Shown one piece after another: positions 26,372 through 34,694 of a DNA stretch of 64,000 bases. The stretch covers positions 930,001 to 994,000 of the forward strand of contig NZ_JAGIPG010000001.1 of assembly GCF_017877055.1 (NCBI RefSeq), given 5' to 3'. The notes under the pieces are model-generated. The model did no database searches, was not told the origin of the DNA, and saw only the letters and a program-made list of their open reading frames with translations. The position numbers were made by a program, and so were the translations under genes. The stretch's first letter is position 1. Every line of letters starts with the position of its first letter. The stretch is from Neorhizobium galegae (GTDB lineage Bacteria; Pseudomonadota; Alphaproteobacteria; Rhizobiales; Rhizobiaceae).

Positions 26372-28611
26372 ACCCGATCACGAGACGTTCCTTCCTCGCA
26401 GCCAGCGGCATTGCAGTGGCATTCGCCATGACGAGACCGGCTCGCGCCCAGCTTGCCGGCGGCGGCGAGGGAGGGGCCGAGCCTGTGGCTCTCGCTCCCG
26501 CTCTTCCGGGCAGCCTGAAATCATCCCCCTACCTCGATTCCTGGATCCTGCTCGATCAGAGCGGAAGGGCCACCGTCTTTTCTGGGAAGGCCGAACTCGG
26601 CCAGGGCATCAGGACGGCCCTGACGCAGGTGGCGGCCGAGGAACTCGACCTACCCCCAGCGGACGTCGATCTCGTCACTGTCGACACCCTGCGCACGCCT
26701 GACGAAGGGCTGACGGCTGGTAGCCACTCGATGCAGGACAGTGGCACCGCGATCCGGAATGCAGCGGCGAACGTCCGGATGCTCCTGCTCAGACAGGCGG
26801 CCGCGATCCTCATGGTCGGGGAAGGCGACGTGACTTCGATGGGCGATGGGACCATCAGAGCCAGCGATGGCCGCCGCATCGGATACGGCGAAACCGCATC
26901 AGCCCTGTCTATGCGTGTCGAGGCCGTACCCGACGCGCCGCTTCGCCGGAAGAGCCAGTTCCGGACAATGGGCACCAATCTTCCACGGCTGGACATCCCG
27001 GCGAAAACCACGGGCGGAGCCGCTTTCATTCACGACATGCGGCTGCCCGGAATGCTGCATGCGAGAGTCGTCAGGGGACCGAGCGAAGGAACGAGGCTGG
27101 CGTTGCCACCGGACAGCGAGATCGAGGCCATGGACGGTGTCGTGAAGTTCGTGCGGAACGGAAACTTCGCGGCGGTGGTGGCAGAACGTGAATGGAACGC
27201 CGTAAAGCTCATGCGGAGGCTCCAGGCCTCGCCCTACGAGCTTGCGAGATCGCCGTTCCCGACGGGTGGGGTCGCCGAGACGCTGAAGGCGCTGCCTGCA
27301 AGGGACATCGTCATTCTGGATGCCAGCAAGCCGACTGCGGATCCCAGGCGCTCGGTCAGGAAGAGCTTCACCAGGCATTGGATAAGTCATGGTTCGATTG
27401 GTCCGTCGTGCGCTCTGGCCTGGCTGCAGGATGACCTTCTGACGATCTGGACCCACAGCCAGGGCACGTTCGATGTCCGGCGCGTCGCCGCGGATCTCCT
27501 GAAGCGCCCCATCGAGACTATCCGCGCGATCCATGTCGAGGGAGCAGGCTGCTATGGCCAGAACGGTGCCGACGATGTCGCTGCCGAGGCTGCCCTGATC
27601 GCCGCATCTCTGCCGGGTCGACCCGTGCGACTGCAATGGATGCGGGAGCAGGAGTTCGGCTGGGAACCGCTAGGCCCCGGAATGGCGACCGAGGTGGATG
27701 CTGCCCTCGATGGCGACAACCGGATCGTCAGATGGAACTACGATGTGTGGAGCAATCCCCACAACAATCGCCCCGTGGGGGCGGGCGGCGTCCTGGTAGG
27801 GAACGAGGTCGTCCCTTCGTTTCCGGTGCCGGAAGGCAAGCCCATTCCGATGCCCGAAGGCGATGGCAGCCGCAATTCCAACCCTCTGTACGACCTGCCA
27901 AACATGAATGTCGTCTATCATTTCATCAAGGACATGCCGATCCGGGTTTCCGCGCTGCGATCACTGGGCGCCCACCTTAATGTCTTCTCGATAGAGAGCA
28001 TGTTTGACGAACTTGCTCTGACGGCGGGAATCGACCCGCTCGACCTTCGACTGAACCACATGGCGGATGACCGCGCGCGACAGGTTATGCTGACCGCGGC
28101 CGACGCCTTCGGCTGGAGGAAGCGCAAGAAGGCGGCACAATTGCAGGGATTCGGGATGGGGTTCGCGCGTTACAAGAACCTCGGCGCTTACTGCGCAATC
28201 TTCATGGAGGTCCGCATAGAGCGGGACACGGGGCGGGTCATCGTCCGAAGGGTCCAGGCGGCCGTGGATTGCGGCGAGGTCGTTTCGCCCAACGGTATCG
28301 AAAACCAGGTCGAAGGGGCCATCATACAATCCTTGAGCTGGTGTACTCGCGAAGCCGCAGCAACCGATGGAACTCTGAGAAAAAACTTCGACTGGAGCAC
28401 TTATCCAATTCTCCGCTTCCGCGATGTCCCTGAACATATCGATGTCATAGTGGAAGACCAGCCGGGGAAGCCGTTCCTGGGAGTAGCCGAGTGCGGCCAG
28501 GGACCAGCCTCGGCAGCGCTCGCCAATGCTCTCGCCGACGCGACCGGCGTCCGGTTCACCGATATGCCGATCACTGCAGAGGTGGTTAGATCTGCAATTG
28601 TCACGCTCTGA
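26368..28611 (+). CDS. Molybdopterin-binding large subunit, IorB-like (aldehyde / N-heterocycle dehydrogenase)
   Basis: 747 aa. A twin-arginine signal (ITRRSFLAASGIAVAFAM, cleavage near ARA-Q) indicates folded export with its cofactor. Molybdenum cofactor and substrate regions include GKAELGQGIRTALTQVAAEEL, GAGCYGQNGADDVAAEAALIA, and the C-terminal GVAECGQGPASAALANA, whose Glu is in the place of the catalytic Glu of xanthine-oxidase enzymes. With the 2Fe-2S and cytochrome subunits it forms a periplasmic three-subunit dehydrogenase. Substrate (aldehyde, nicotinate-like ring or other heterocycle) is unknown. Confidence 0.9.
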   Translation: MNPITRRSFLAASGIAVAFAMTRPARAQLAGGGEGGAEPVALAPALPGSLKSSPYLDSWILLDQSGRATVFSGKAELGQGIRTALTQVAAEELDLPPADVDLVTVDTLRTPDEGLTAGSHSMQDSGTAIRNAAANVRMLLLRQAAAILMVGEGDVTSMGDGTIRASDGRRIGYGETASALSMRVEAVPDAPLRRKSQFRTMGTNLPRLDIPAKTTGGAAFIHDMRLPGMLHARVVRGPSEGTRLALPPDSEIEAMDGVVKFVRNGNFAAVVAEREWNAVKLMRRLQASPYELARSPFPTGGVAETLKALPARDIVILDASKPTADPRRSVRKSFTRHWISHGSIGPSCALAWLQDDLLTIWTHSQGTFDVRRVAADLLKRPIETIRAIHVEGAGCYGQNGADDVAAEAALIAASLPGRPVRLQWMREQEFGWEPLGPGMATEVDAALDGDNRIVRWNYDVWSNPHNNRPVGAGGVLVGNEVVPSFPVPEGKPIPMPEGDGSRNSNPLYDLPNMNVVYHFIKDMPIRVSALRSLGAHLNVFSIESMFDELALTAGIDPLDLRLNHMADDRARQVMLTAADAFGWRKRKKAAQLQGFGMGFARYKNLGAYCAIFMEVRIERDTGRVIVRRVQAAVDCGEVVSPNGIENQVEGAIIQSLSWCTREAAATDGTLRKNFDWSTYPILRFRDVPEHIDVIVEDQPGKPFLGVAECGQGPASAALANALADATGVRFTDMPITAEVVRSAIVTL

Positions 28612-28967
28612 CTTCGATCCTCGGGCACGGTAGGCCAGCTTCCGGTCTTGTCCTGCCGCACGGGGTGCGGAGCTTGGACCGGGACAGGAGAAACCGCGGT
28701 GAGCAGACGGCGCCGCCGGGGGGCAAGCACACTCGCGCGGTGAGCATCCGAAGCCTCGACTTCGGCGGCGGAATGTGGCTCGTCCAGCAACATCCCGATC
28801 GCACCTCTAAAGACAGGCGAACTGGGGTGAGGGACCAGACATCCTCCCATACCTAAAATCCTCACCGGACTGACCTCAGGCATGCAACGACGGCGAAGGA
28901 CGGCTGGCAAGAGCCAGCCGTCCTGTAACAGAGAACAAAATCCAGTCAGGGTGAGCGAGGCTGCCGC
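28612..28967. other. Gap between the Mo-enzyme operon and the hydrolase gene
   Basis: No supported gene in these 356 bp. Short open frames on both strands have no family resemblance. A strong hairpin lies at 28897-28924. A partial match to the 16-bp motif (CATACCTAAAATC, near 28851) is too degenerate to call. Confidence 0.5.
28897..28924. terminator. Strong hairpin downstream of the hydrolase gene
   Basis: A perfect 12-bp stem (AGGACGGCTGGC / GCCAGCCGTCCT) with a 4-base loop lies 44 bp beyond the minus-strand hydrolase stop. No T-run follows on either strand. It is likely a terminator or 3'-end stabiliser. Confidence 0.6.
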
Positions 28968-29810
28968 TCATTCCTTGACGAATGCGAGCAGGTCCGGATT
29001 GATGACATCCGCATGCGTGGTGAGCATGCCGTGAGGATAGCCCGGATAGACCTTCAGCGTGCCGTTCTTGACGAGCTTGACCGACAGCCGGCCGGCATCG
29101 TCGATCGGCACGATCTGATCGTCGTCGCCATGCATGACGAGAACCGGAACGGTGATGTTCTTCAGGTCTTCGGTCTGGTCTGTTTCGGAAAACGCCTTGA
29201 TGCCTTCATAATGGGCCTTGGCGCCACCGATCATGCCCTGACGCCACCAATTCTGGATGACACCCTGGGAAACCTTCGCACCTGGACGGTTGAAGCCGTA
29301 AAACGGACCGGTCGGCAGGTCGAGGTAGAACTGGGCGCGGTTGTCGGCGAGCGCCTTGCGCAAGCCGTCGAACACCTCGATCGGCAGGCCGCCGGGATTG
29401 CTCGCGGTCTTCACCATGATCGGCGGAACGGCGGAAACCAGAACGGCCTTGGCGACGCGGCCCTGCGGCTGGCCGAACTTGGCGACGTAGCGGGCAACTT
29501 CGCCGCCACCGGTCGAATGACCGATATGGACGGCATTATTGAGGTTCAGGTGCTCGTAGACGGCTGAGGCGTCGGCTGCGTAATGGTCCATGTCATGGCC
29601 TTCGCTCACCTGCTGCGAGCGGCCGTGGCCACGGCGGTCATGGGCGACGACGCGGTAGCCGCTGGCAAGGAAAAACAGCATCTGGTTGTCCCAGTCGTCC
29701 GACGACAGCGGCCAGCCGTGATGGAAGACAATCGGCTGGGCATCCTTTGGACCCCAGTCCTTGTAGAAGATATCGACGCCGTCCTTGGTCCTGATGAAAG
29801 ATTGGGTCAT
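28968..29810 (-). CDS. Alpha/beta hydrolase, non-heme chloroperoxidase type
   Basis: 280 aa. The oxyanion-hole motif is [12 protein letters not shown], the nucleophile elbow [19 protein letters not shown] (catalytic Ser about 99), the acid Asp in [13 protein letters not shown], and the base His in [17 protein letters not shown]. This is the cofactor-free perhydrolase/chloroperoxidase branch. The ATG directly follows the TAA of a 48-codon Tat signal ORF in the same frame (29811-29957), so the gene looks like an exported enzyme split by a stop codon; the present protein would stay in the cytoplasm. Confidence 0.88.
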   Translation of the reverse strand: MTQSFIRTKDGVDIFYKDWGPKDAQPIVFHHGWPLSSDDWDNQMLFFLASGYRVVAHDRRGHGRSQQVSEGHDMDHYAADASAVYEHLNLNNAVHIGHSTGGGEVARYVAKFGQPQGRVAKAVLVSAVPPIMVKTASNPGGLPIEVFDGLRKALADNRAQFYLDLPTGPFYGFNRPGAKVSQGVIQNWWRQGMIGGAKAHYEGIKAFSETDQTEDLKNITVPVLVMHGDDDQIVPIDDAGRLSVKLVKNGTLKVYPGYPHGMLTTHADVINPDLLAFVKE

Positions 29811-29957
29811 TTACCTGTTTCCAGTTCCTGGTTGCTGTGAGTGTTGCGTCGCGGCGAAGGCCGGTGACGTTTGCAGCGAGATTGCTGCTGCCAGCGCGGC
29901 GCCCGTGCGTAGCGCGTCGCGTCGTGAGAGCTTCAGATCGGAATTCGCGGTCTGCAT
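29811..29957 (-). CDS. 48-aa Tat signal-peptide ORF abutting and in frame with the hydrolase
   Basis: The sequence reads MQTANSDLKLSRRDALRTG and then a hydrophobic AALAAAISL stretch with a cleavage-like SPAFA-AT site, ending QQPGTGNR-stop. It has a GGAGAGATAGG ribosome site. The stop TAA at 29811-29813 is followed with no gap, in the same frame, by the hydrolase ATG. Many chloroperoxidase-type hydrolases carry exactly such a Tat leader. Either an in-frame nonsense mutation split an exported enzyme, or the leader is now a tiny coupled gene. Confidence 0.6.
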   Translation of the reverse strand: MQTANSDLKLSRRDALRTGAALAAAISLQTSPAFAATQHSQQPGTGNR

Positions 29958-30300
29958 GGTGGCCTATCTCTCCGTCATCCGAGGTTGGTCATTCAGTGCC
30001 GTCGGTGGCCCTAATGAAGGACGCGAAACCCTCACTGGGCTCCGCCGCTCGTTCTCGGCTGCTGACGTGAAGAGACTACGGCAGCGTAGCAGCGCCCGCA
30101 CCTATACCTAGGATCAGGATAGATAGGCTGTTCGGGTGGCGTGCAAGGGACCTCCGTATTGAGCATCACGATGAATGTTGAGGCGGGCTGAGCGCTACGA
30201 GAGGGGACGGAGATCTTGCCGATATGGATGCCATCGTCGACCAATTGACAGATGAGCCTCTACCGCTCCACCTTCTTCCGCGATAACTGGAGATGACGAC
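29958..30300. other. Gap upstream of the Tat leader
   Basis: 343 bp without a supported gene. Motif copy 4 (30103-30118) lies inside it, 146 bp from the Tat leader start. The rest shows no recognisable feature. Confidence 0.5.
30103..30118 (+). promoter_or_regulatory. Motif copy 4: TATACCTAGGATCAGG
   Basis: Preceded by CC, it gives the perfect dyad CCTA-TACC-TAGG at its left part, then CAGG, as in the copies near dps and the kinase. It lies upstream of the minus-strand Tat leader and hydrolase. Confidence 0.4.
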
Positions 30301-30696
30301 GTGGATCCCGGGATAATCAAGCGCGTTCAAGAGAGCAGCGGCGCAAGTCAGCAGGCGATTGCCGACGGCCTCGTGGAAACGATCGTCGATGCCAGCGGTG
30401 ATCCTCTGACCGTGAGGAAGGCGAGAGACGAGCTAAGCGCAGTTCTCAGAATGGCTCGAAGTGGCGTTCCGCAGATCATCGGCAATCTGGAGAAGCCTGA
30501 TGACCTGGCGGTTGTGATCTCCGTCAAGGATCTTGCCGAACTCGTTACCGCCGCGCGACATCAGGAAACCTTCGGTGAGGCGCTCGATGCGGTCGGGTTC
30601 AAGCCGTACACGGGCGGCCGCATCGTTGTCGGTCAGCGTCGCAAACGCGGGCACCTGCGGCGAAGCGGTGATGCCGTGAGCGGAAAAGAGGTTTGA
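30301..30696 (+). CDS. Phd/YefM-like antitoxin-type protein with altered C-terminus
   Basis: 131 aa from a GTG start. The middle (LTVRKARDELSAVLRMARSG, then DDLAVVISVKDLAELV) resembles the Phd/YefM antitoxin fold, in which a short helix-strand unit binds DNA. The region TFGEALDAVGFKPYTGG fits the start of the toxin-binding tail. After GRIVVG the sequence becomes very basic (QRRKRGHLRRSG), unlike the family, and no toxin gene follows. A 54-bp piece (30582-30635) recurs at 35323-35376. It may be an orphan or decaying antitoxin. Confidence 0.55.
   Translation: MDPGIIKRVQESSGASQQAIADGLVETIVDASGDPLTVRKARDELSAVLRMARSGVPQIIGNLEKPDDLAVVISVKDLAELVTAARHQETFGEALDAVGFKPYTGGRIVVGQRRKRGHLRRSGDAVSGKEV
30582..30635 (+). 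repeat. 54-bp repeat, copy A (inside the Phd-like gene)
   Basis: It is 51/54 identical to 35323-35376. In both copies one frame reads LDA(V/I)GFKPYTGGRIVVG, so it may be the conserved end of a gene family rather than a mobile element. The flanks are unrelated on both sides. Confidence 0.6.
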
Positions 30697-31153
30697 GTCC
30701 GGATGCGTCGCGGAATACATTCCGGCAAACCTTCGGCGGCTGCGACATCCAGATCAATTTATGACATTCTCGGCGATCGGTGTCGCCCGTCTGCGATGTT
30801 GATCATGTTCGCACCGAGCCCGGATGGCTTCGCGAAGATGTACCGAAGCTGGCATGCTGAATCCACACGAGATCGCAAGCATCCGGCCGTTTCATGGCTG
30901 GGGGCTGTCAGATTTCGGGAGCGACGTCAGCCCCGATATCCCGTCTTCTCAAGCGCTCGAGTCTCCGGAGCGCTTCGGTGAGCGGCCAGCCGCCAGGGCG
31001 GCGGCATGGACCAGTCTGGCTTCACATTCGAGTATCATGCGATTGTAGAAGGGTTCGATTGCTTCCTCGACCGTCAGGATATCTCGCCACGTTTTGAAGG
31101 TTGTGTAGCGTGTGGGCCTGGCGGAGCGACAAGCTGCGAACCCTCTAAGCCCT
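30697..31153. other. Gap between the Phd-like gene and the GAF flavoprotein
   Basis: 457 bp. The right half holds a minus-strand gene remnant (30908-31125, listed separately). The left part (30697-30900) has short plus-strand open frames without family resemblance, and nothing was recognised there. Confidence 0.5.
30908..31125 (-). pseudogene. Fragment of a small helical protein, frameshifted
   Basis: On the minus strand one frame reads YTTFKTWRDILTVEEAIEP and NRMILECEARLVHAAALAAG. Just after that point the natural-looking continuation WPLTEALRRLERLRRRDIGA appears in the next frame and stops at 30908-30910. No start codon or ribosome site is visible before the first part. The composition (helical, acidic then basic) looks like real protein rather than chance, but the family was not recognised. 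Confidence 0.35.
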
Positions 31154-32503
31154 TTATGCGAGGTCCTTGCTGAGCAATAGTCGGCCTTCCACGAAAAGGC
31201 CTATCCGGCCGCGGCCCAGGCGGGTCAGCCGGATCGGCAGCCGCTTTTCGTCCAGCCGCCGGCGGAGCAGCAACAGCCGCGTTTCCAGGTTATCCTTGAA
31301 GTCGGGCAGTTTCAGCACAGCGTCGAGCCGAATTTCGCGGTTGGTGAATTCCAGACGGCCGCTTTGCTGGTGCTGTTCCAGCATCGAGGCAAGCAGCCTG
31401 CCGGCCACTCCCTTGATGACATAATCGCCATTGATGAAAACGCTGTCATCGAAGCGATGATGGACAACTTGAACTGTCTTTTCGGATGCCGGCGATTGGA
31501 TCCGGACTAAGCCCTGCGGCTCGGCTTCGAGCGAAAGTTTTTCGCTCAGTGCCAATGCCATGGCCGTCTGCCTTGCAATCACCGAAAGTGCCGCCTCGTC
31601 CTCGCCGGTGAAGGCGATGCGGTCGCGGCTTTCGAGGAAGAGGACGCCCCGCACCAAGCCTGCGGCGATCAGCGGCACGGCGATCTGGCTCATCGCGTCC
31701 GGCATGCCGGGGAGCGGGATCGCCCGCGTGCGGTTCTCGTCGGCGGAAGAATCGCGCACGGCCGCGCCGAAGCGGCGGATGCGGCTCATGTCGCTCAGCT
31801 TGACGAGGCGCGCGCCGGCGGCGGCCGCGCCGATCACACCTTCATCGACAGGAATTTCGGAGCCGATGCCGGACGGGACATAGCCCATGCTGCCGATGGC
31901 AACGAGTTGGTTGCGCTCTCCATCAAGCTGCAGCAACAAGCCGTGTGCGAAACCGAACTCCGTGCGCAGGCCCTCCAGCATGGCATCGATGATGCCGTCT
32001 GCGTCGGTTTCTGCGGCGATAGCCTCGGCAATCCTGGCAGCGCCTATCAGCCGGTTTCGTTTTGACCGAGGGAGTTCGGCGGTCTGGACCTGGGAGGGGA
32101 TCGCCTCAATGCTCACGACCCGGAAGACATCGAGATTGCGCAGCTTCATGATGCCCGCCATGCCGACCTGGGCGCTGCTGGCGTCGATCTGCAGCGCGAT
32201 GTGCTCGAACAGCGGGCCCGCCTCCAGGGAGTGAGCAAAGACCAGTTCCAGCCGGTATTGCGCAGAATTGCGGGCATCCACCAGAAGCAGCATCGCATGC
32301 GGGTTCAGGCGGATGTTGGCGGCGGTCTTGGCGAAGAACTGGTTGGAGAGTGCCACGTGCCGATCGTCGACCACGGCGACATGCGAGAGATAGGAAATGT
32401 TCGGCAGCCCGTCGGCATCCGCCGTTGAAATAATTGATGGGATCACGCCTTCAAAACAGGCTTCGAGATCAGCCAGGGTCAGCCCGATTGACGTTGGCGT
32501 CAT
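31154..32503 (-). CDS. PNPOx-like flavin-binding protein with GAF and winged-helix-like C-terminus
   Basis: 449 aa. Residues about 10-130 look like a pyridoxamine-phosphate-oxidase-type split barrel (NISYLSHVAVVDDRHVALSNQFF). Residues about 175-330 form a GAF domain (IVDAMLEGLR-type start, VDEGVIGAAAAGARLVKLSDMSRI, AVPLIAAGLVRGVLFLESRD). The last 100 residues (FTNREIRLDAVLKLPDFKDNLETRLLLLRRRLD) resemble a winged-helix DNA-binding or interaction domain. The start ATG overlaps the upstream flavoprotein stop by 4 bases. A longer upstream reading runs through that gene and is rejected. Likely a redox- or flavin-sensing regulator. Confidence 0.72.
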   Translation of the reverse strand: MTPTSIGLTLADLEACFEGVIPSIISTADADGLPNISYLSHVAVVDDRHVALSNQFFAKTAANIRLNPHAMLLLVDARNSAQYRLELVFAHSLEAGPLFEHIALQIDASSAQVGMAGIMKLRNLDVFRVVSIEAIPSQVQTAELPRSKRNRLIGAARIAEAIAAETDADGIIDAMLEGLRTEFGFAHGLLLQLDGERNQLVAIGSMGYVPSGIGSEIPVDEGVIGAAAAGARLVKLSDMSRIRRFGAAVRDSSADENRTRAIPLPGMPDAMSQIAVPLIAAGLVRGVLFLESRDRIAFTGEDEAALSVIARQTAMALALSEKLSLEAEPQGLVRIQSPASEKTVQVVHHRFDDSVFINGDYVIKGVAGRLLASMLEQHQQSGRLEFTNREIRLDAVLKLPDFKDNLETRLLLLRRRLDEKRLPIRLTRLGRGRIGLFVEGRLLLSKDLA

Positions 32504-32970
32504 GGGGTTGTGCTCCAGATACGGTTCCCGGCGCGCGAGCCGGGCGTCTGGACGAAGACCGAGGCGACGCGCATCGTGATCAGCATCGGATCGCGGTTGG
32601 AAAGAACCGGCATGATCAGTTCCGGTAGCATACCAAGTCTCATCTGCGTCGAAACGATCGCAACGATATATTGGGAAGAGCGCTCCACCTCGTGCGGCTC
32701 TGCGGGTCGTATGGTGGCCTGTCCCTTCAGTTGATAGGAGACGTAGTCCGATGGCCGGGCGAACGTAACGGCAATTTTTCCGTTTTCGCGCAGATTGGCG
32801 ACGGTCTCGGGCCATTGCCAGGCTGAGGTCACGAGGTCGATCGTATCGCCGCCGTAGGACGCCCAGGCGCCCACGGCCCGGCCGATCTCCGGCTGGCGGG
32901 CAGCGTTCGAGCTGCCGATGATCTGCATCACCGGGCTTTCTATGAAGCCTGCGATTTCGTCCCCGAACAT
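32500..32970 (-). CDS. Pyridoxamine 5'-phosphate oxidase-family protein
   Basis: 156 aa single split-barrel domain (MQIIGSSNAARQPEIGRAVG; LRENGKIAVTFARPSDYVSYQLKG). Members bind FMN, F420 or heme. It is coupled to the longer PNPOx-GAF protein by an ATGA overlap and divergent from the FMO-like gene over a 135-bp promoter region. The AAGGGGGACG site supports the start. Confidence 0.8.
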   Translation of the reverse strand: MFGDEIAGFIESPVMQIIGSSNAARQPEIGRAVGAWASYGGDTIDLVTSAWQWPETVANLRENGKIAVTFARPSDYVSYQLKGQATIRPAEPHEVERSSQYIVAIVSTQMRLGMLPELIMPVLSNRDPMLITMRVASVFVQTPGSRAGNRIWSTTP

Positions 32971-33105
32971 CGAGCGTCCCCCTTGGACAGGTTCATAGCG
33001 CAGTTAGGCAGGTTTTAGGATTCCCCCCGCGCGACTTAATGAGCTTTTAGGAAACGACATTCGCGGAACGGGCTAAAGCGCTCCCATCGAACAAGGAACA
33101 AGCCG

Positions 33106-34647
33106 ATGTCCACCCAGAACCATCTCACAATGCCTGAAAACGCCGTCGCTGTGATCGGCGCCGGTCCAGCCGGCCTCGTCGCCGCGCGCTTCCTCATCGC
33201 CCGCGGGTTGGTACCCGTCATTTTCGAGGCCTCGTCCCGCCTGGGTGGCCAATGGAATTCCACCTCGGCCTCCAGCGCCATCTGGCCCGGCATGCGCACC
33301 AACACCAGCCGCGTGATGACCGCCTTTTCCGATCTCGACCACGCCTCCGGAAGCGCCGCCTATCTGCGGCAGGAAGAGATGCTCGATTATCTGGAACGAT
33401 ATGCCTTCACCTTTGGCCTGCTGCCGCATCTGAGACTGAAGACGCGGGTCGAGCGGCTGGAGCGGGCTGGCAATGGCTGGTTGATCCGTTCGACCGAAGA
33501 CGGGCAGGAGCGTTCCGAAGTCTTCCAGCGGGTGATCATCGCAACTGGACGCCAGAACGTGCCCGACCTGCCGGCAGTACCAGGACTCGATGGCTTTGCC
33601 GGAGCTCTCGGCGCCGCCCACACCGCCCAGTATAACGGCCCGGAGCGTTATCGCGGGCGCAAGGTGCTTGTGGCCGGCTGCTCGATCAGTGCGCTGGAGA
33701 TTGCCTCCGACATCGCGCTCGGCGGTGCGGCGCAGGTGATCTCCGCCAACCGCCGGCAGCGCTACATCCTGCCGAAAATCATCGCCGGCGTGCCGACGGA
33801 TCACGTGATGTTCAATCGGGCCGCCGTGCTGATGGAAAGCGTGTTGCCGCCGGGCATGCTGGCCGAAGGTCTGACCATGAAGGTTCTGAAGGTGGCCGGT
33901 TCCCCGGACCAGTTCGGCGCACGGAGGCCGGAGGGCAACGCCTTTGTGGCGGGCATCTCGCAGTCGCAGGGTTTTCTGCCGGCGGTGGCGGAGGGGCGCA
34001 TTGCGGTGAAGCCCTGGATCGAGCGGATCGACGGTCATACCGCCTGGTTCCGCGACGGGACGAGCGCCAATGTGGACGCCATCCTGTTCGGCACAGGTTA
34101 CCGCCTGTCGATGCCCTGGCTTTCGGAGGATATCGTCCGGACGATCCGTCTCGACGGTTATGGTGCCGATCTTCACGATCACACCTTCCACCCGGACCTG
34201 CCGGGGCTCGCCTTCCTCGGCCTGTTCGATCTGGTCGGACCGGCCTTCCCGGTTCTTGAATTGCAGGCGCGCTGGGTTGCCCAGTGCTTCGGAAGCAAAC
34301 AGCCACTTCCGACCCAGACAGCGATGCATGCCGGGATTGACCGCTGCCGCGCCACGCGCTCGGGTCCGCTCAGCCTGCCGATGCATGTGGCGGCGCTCAC
34401 CTTCGCCCGCAACGCCGGCGTGGAGCCGGACCTGACGATCTGGTCGGACCTTGAGCGGGCGCTGCTGTTCGGACCGCTCTCACCGATCTCCTTCCGCCTG
34501 CAAGGGCCGGACGCGCTGCCACATGCGCCTGCGAAGACGGAGGCTGCCGCAGCCGCCTTCGGGGCGATCACGACCGGCGACTTCACGGCCGAGGAGGAGG
34601 GCATCCGCCAGCTCCTCAAACTGCTTCCGGTTCCGACGGCGGCTTGA
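33106..34647 (+). CDS. FMO-like NAD(P)/FAD-dependent monooxygenase
   Basis: 513 aa. FAD motif VIGAGPAGLVAARFLIARG, then FEASSRLGGQW (FMO/BVMO-type), an FMO-fingerprint-like GFAGALGAAHTAQYNGPE, and the NADPH motif region KVLVAGCSISALEIASD, which has lost the usual GxGxSG. VDAILFGTGYRLSMPWL is the late ATG-like motif. These enzymes oxygenate N- or S-nucleophiles or ketones. The divergent flavoprotein pair may regulate or serve it. Confidence 0.85.
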   Translation: MSTQNHLTMPENAVAVIGAGPAGLVAARFLIARGLVPVIFEASSRLGGQWNSTSASSAIWPGMRTNTSRVMTAFSDLDHASGSAAYLRQEEMLDYLERYAFTFGLLPHLRLKTRVERLERAGNGWLIRSTEDGQERSEVFQRVIIATGRQNVPDLPAVPGLDGFAGALGAAHTAQYNGPERYRGRKVLVAGCSISALEIASDIALGGAAQVISANRRQRYILPKIIAGVPTDHVMFNRAAVLMESVLPPGMLAEGLTMKVLKVAGSPDQFGARRPEGNAFVAGISQSQGFLPAVAEGRIAVKPWIERIDGHTAWFRDGTSANVDAILFGTGYRLSMPWLSEDIVRTIRLDGYGADLHDHTFHPDLPGLAFLGLFDLVGPAFPVLELQARWVAQCFGSKQPLPTQTAMHAGIDRCRATRSGPLSLPMHVAALTFARNAGVEPDLTIWSDLERALLFGPLSPISFRLQGPDALPHAPAKTEAAAAAFGAITTGDFTAEEEGIRQLLKLLPVPTAA

Positions 34648-34694
34648 ACACTTCAACCGTTGATTCACGTGATTCAACAAGAAGGGCTATGCTT

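Noticed and set aside
7344..28611. Assignment to the known nicotine or nicotinate pathway
   Set aside because: The Mo-enzyme is Tat-exported with a triheme cytochrome and lies in a separate operon; maleamate amidase, 2,5-dihydroxypyridine dioxygenase and other key genes are not in the window.
28851..28866. A fifth copy of the 16-bp TATAC motif
   Set aside because: CATACCTAAAATCCTC keeps too few of the conserved positions.
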